Notes under the pieces: model-generated | What the model was told of the DNA's origin: nothing | Seen by the model: the letters and a program-made list of their open reading frames with translations, nothing else | Databases searched by the model: none | Made by a program: the position numbers and the translations under genes | Shown here: positions 62,100 through 64,000 of the stretch, piece after piece | Layout of the letters: the number at the start of each line of letters is the position of its first letter | Position numbering within the stretch: position 1 is the stretch's first letter | Assembly: GCF_020076305.1 (NCBI RefSeq) | Contig: NZ_JAIQXE010000003.1 | Location: 1-64,000, forward strand | Source: Flavihumibacter profundi | GTDB lineage: Bacteria; Bacteroidota; Bacteroidia; Chitinophagales; Chitinophagaceae | DNA length: 64,000 bases | Direction of reading: 5' to 3'

Positions 62100-62899
62100 T
62101 TATGCGCGATCTTATTCCTTTTTAAGAAATCGTCATATTTTTCCTTAAAGACCTGGTAGCGGTATTTTCCATCAACCGGTTTTTCCTTTCCGGAAGCAGC
62201 CTTATCAACGAGTTCAAAATAAGCCTGTGGAAATTCATCAGAATAAATGGCTGGAATCATACCGGCCTTGTTAAACCCGACATAGAGTGAAAAGAGAAAG
62301 AACAGGGAAATGATCAGGAATGAATAGTCTTTATATTGAAGAACATATTTCAATGCAGAAACAGGTTCGCCATCTTCCCCCCGCCCTTTTTTCACCAGGC
62401 TTGCAGTGAGGAAACAAAGCAATAAAATAAATGCCAGCGCACCAACAATTTGCGCAGAACCCGGTACAAATGGCATAACCACCAGCGAAAGCAAAAACAA
62501 AATAATACTCGCGTGGAAAATAAGTACAGACAAGGCAAGGAAATTATTAATGGGTTGCAGTTTCCTGTAGCGGTATATCATTTTACGCATATAGATTCCG
62601 GCAAGGCAAATTCCTGCTACCACAAACAAGCCTTCAACAAATTGAAAATGGATATAAAAAACACGCAGCATAAGAATGAAGGCAAGCAGGGTAAGACTGG
62701 ACATTTCAATCAACGCATAAATATTTTTCCGGTCTTTCTTCCATAAAAGGGAAATTAACCTCACCCCGAAAATCAACCCAAATGCAGCAGCTACGCCACC
62801 CAGGATTTTTAGTCCGTAACTATTCTGGGCCATGGCGGCAAACGCGCCCATGATCAGCAGCACAAACAACAGGTAATATAAGGATTGGTCTCTTTTCAT
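62096..62899 (-). CDS. Polytopic membrane protein of the sensor operon
   Basis: 267 residues, about seven helices (LYYLLFVLLIMGAFAAMA; LGGVAAAFGLIFGVRLISLL; LTLLAFILMLRVFYIHF; LFVVAGICLAGIYM; FLALSVLIFHASIILFLLSL; LAFILLLCFLTASLV; YSFLIISLFFLFSLYVGF) and a short charged tail with YRYQVFKEKYDDFLKRN. No family recognised. Stop and start overlaps on both sides show coupling with the kinase and the upstream gene, so it may take part in sensing. Confidence 0.7.
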   Translation of the reverse strand: MKRDQSLYYLLFVLLIMGAFAAMAQNSYGLKILGGVAAAFGLIFGVRLISLLWKKDRKNIYALIEMSSLTLLAFILMLRVFYIHFQFVEGLFVVAGICLAGIYMRKMIYRYRKLQPINNFLALSVLIFHASIILFLLSLVVMPFVPGSAQIVGALAFILLLCFLTASLVKKGRGEDGEPVSALKYVLQYKDYSFLIISLFFLFSLYVGFNKAGMIPAIYSDEFPQAYFELVDKAASGKEKPVDGKYRYQVFKEKYDDFLKRNKIAHK

Positions 62900-64000
62900 T
62901 AGTTAGGGAGGTAGTTTAGGTAGTTTATATCCCACAACAGGTTTTTGTCAAAGGAGGTCCATTTTTGATCGCCTGTCTGGCGTTCCCTGACCCGGCAGGC
63001 TTCCAGTAAGATCAGGGTTCGGCAAACCAGGTCCTGTGATTCTGTAAGCGTGGAAGGCAGGGAAGTTAAAGCGCGGTAATAATTCCCTTCATAGGAAACA
63101 CCAAGCACCTGGTAGTAAATGCCAAAAAATTTTCCACCTTCCGGAATATCCCTTAATATTTCACTTGCGTGTGTATTGACAGATTTACTGCCTATTTCCG
63201 AAAGCACCAGGATCTGGTCTACGCGTGGATCCAACCGGGCATCAAGCTTTGCATAATCAAGCTTAGCAATATTGGCGTAGGCGGAATCCAGGTAAACAAA
63301 TGCTTTTGGATTGGCGTTCTGCCTGTATAATTTTTCTGCTATATGCAGGTACCCAAGAACTTTTTCATGGTTTTCTTCGAACAATTCGGCAATGCTGACA
63401 GATTTTTCCATTTTCCCTAATTCAGCCAGGTGCTCAGCCAGCTGCCGCATTAAATTCAGGAAGAATACTTTCTCGAGGTATTCATATTTGTCCTTGGACC
63501 GATGGATGTTTTGCAGGTCCAAAAGGCCTGTATATTTCATTCCTTCAAGGCTATCACCCCGGTCAAATGCCCGGTTCGCTAATACCAGTAACAGCAGGTT
63601 CTTATCAAATGCTTTACCCTCAGGGTGCTGGTCCGTAAAGCTGATGATGTTTTGTAAAGTGGAATCAGGTAGTGAATAGTTTTTTGAATATGCTTCAGGG
63701 GAAATATCAGCTTTGGTTTCAAAAGCCTTTGCTACCCAATAATGAATAGCCTGGAGGTCATTGCCCGTTTTATACAATTGGGAAAGCAGTCCATTCTTAC
63801 GCAGGTAATTGAAAAAATAATCGCTGTGGAAAGTCCAGCTGAACCAGCCATCCCGGTAATCCGGATAGATAAAAAGGTCATGCCTTGAAATAAGTTTTGT
63901 CCTGACACCATCACCATTATAGACCACAGTTGTTGAAATCATTGCATCAAGTGAGTCTTTACTGACTTGCCCGTACAGGTCAACTGCTGCTTTTAGGTAA
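62899..64000 (-). CDS. Partial periplasmic TPR-like protein, N-terminus beyond window
   Basis: The frame from ATG 63942 is not the true start: codons continue upstream in frame to the window edge (LKAAVDLYGQVSKDSLDA then MISTT). Visible part 366 residues, helical, with repeats of about 30-40 residues like TPR (SLEGMKYTGLLDLQNIHRSK; VLGYLHIAEKLYRQNANPKA; SAYANIAKLDYAKLDARLDP). No signal or membrane helix in the visible part. Family not recognised. Its stop overlaps the next gene's start by one base. First known gene of the sensor operon. Confidence 0.7.
   Translation of the reverse strand, partial: YLKAAVDLYGQVSKDSLDAMISTTVVYNGDGVRTKLISRHDLFIYPDYRDGWFSWTFHSDYFFNYLRKNGLLSQLYKTGNDLQAIHYWVAKAFETKADISPEAYSKNYSLPDSTLQNIISFTDQHPEGKAFDKNLLLLVLANRAFDRGDSLEGMKYTGLLDLQNIHRSKDKYEYLEKVFFLNLMRQLAEHLAELGKMEKSVSIAELFEENHEKVLGYLHIAEKLYRQNANPKAFVYLDSAYANIAKLDYAKLDARLDPRVDQILVLSEIGSKSVNTHASEILRDIPEGGKFFGIYYQVLGVSYEGNYYRALTSLPSTLTESQDLVCRTLILLEACRVRERQTGDQKWTSFDKNLLWDINYLNYLPN

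Noticed and set aside
1-64000. rRNA, tRNA, riboswitch or replication origin
   Set aside because: None was recognised on reading both strands; a covariance-model scan could not be run, so small RNAs may be missed.

Overview
The window reads as chromosomal DNA of a Bacteroidota bacterium, most like the Chitinophagaceae. The basis is gene content: secreted tricorn-type peptidase, VPS10/BNR-repeat protein, GH95/GH110/sulfatase genes, paired heavy-metal adaptors with HYC_CC_PP and DUF3347 proteins, LytTR regulator with a HisKA_2 kinase, and a few TAnnTTTG-like promoter elements. There is no rRNA, tRNA or ribosomal-protein gene, so the family-level placement is inference.

Region 1 (1 to about 12.4 kb) is AT-rich and accessory. 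It opens with the edge of an IS256-type transposase, then a stretch of degenerate AGGCTT repeats. Positions 374 to 4982 look like an integron cassette array without an integrase. Promoterless single genes all lie on the minus strand, separated by 197-200 bp imperfect palindromes whose ends obey the attC boundary rule: each cassette's front end is complementary to the start of its own attC. The array is eroded at its NmrA/SnoaL end. Next come an unknown gene pair that may be frameshifted, a small DUF5675/holin-like module preceded by a gene remnant, two unknown genes, and a two-gene operon of a MutT-type NUDIX enzyme and a PLD/SF2-helicase/DUF3427 protein (candidate defence or repair system).

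Region 2 (12.4-21.1 kb) has higher GC: a secreted BNR/VPS10-like protein, a VapBC-type toxin-antitoxin pair next to a decayed HigA-type antitoxin, a DUF3347 protein, a GH31 glucosidase and two paralogous LolA-like secreted proteins.

Region 3 (21.1-31.6 kb) is a tightly packed minus-strand copper/silver-type efflux operon: HYC_CC_PP protein, DUF3347 lipoprotein, CusA-type RND pump, TolC-type channel, two CusB-type adaptors with metal-binding heads, CopB-type CPH ATPase and a DoxX protein.

Region 4 (31.6-52.4 kb) holds adenine deaminase, tricorn peptidase, and a carbohydrate-use neighbourhood: DapA/NanA-like aldolase with an SSS transporter, TAT-exported Gfo/Idh oxidoreductase, acetyl-xylan-esterase-like hydrolase, DUF5009 acyltransferase-like protein, a second hydrolase, then GH95 fucosidase, DUF2264, sulfatase and GH110 galactosidase on the minus strand, and tryptophanase on plus. 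No SusC/SusD pair is present.

Region 5 (52.4-64 kb) carries a RidA lipoprotein, MFS transporter, NTF2-like proteins, a second acyltransferase-like membrane protein, an SDR, a DUF2306 gene broken by an in-frame TGA at a Trp position, a secreted intradiol dioxygenase-like protein, and a LytTR regulator/histidine kinase operon with two membrane or periplasmic genes, the first of which runs off the window.
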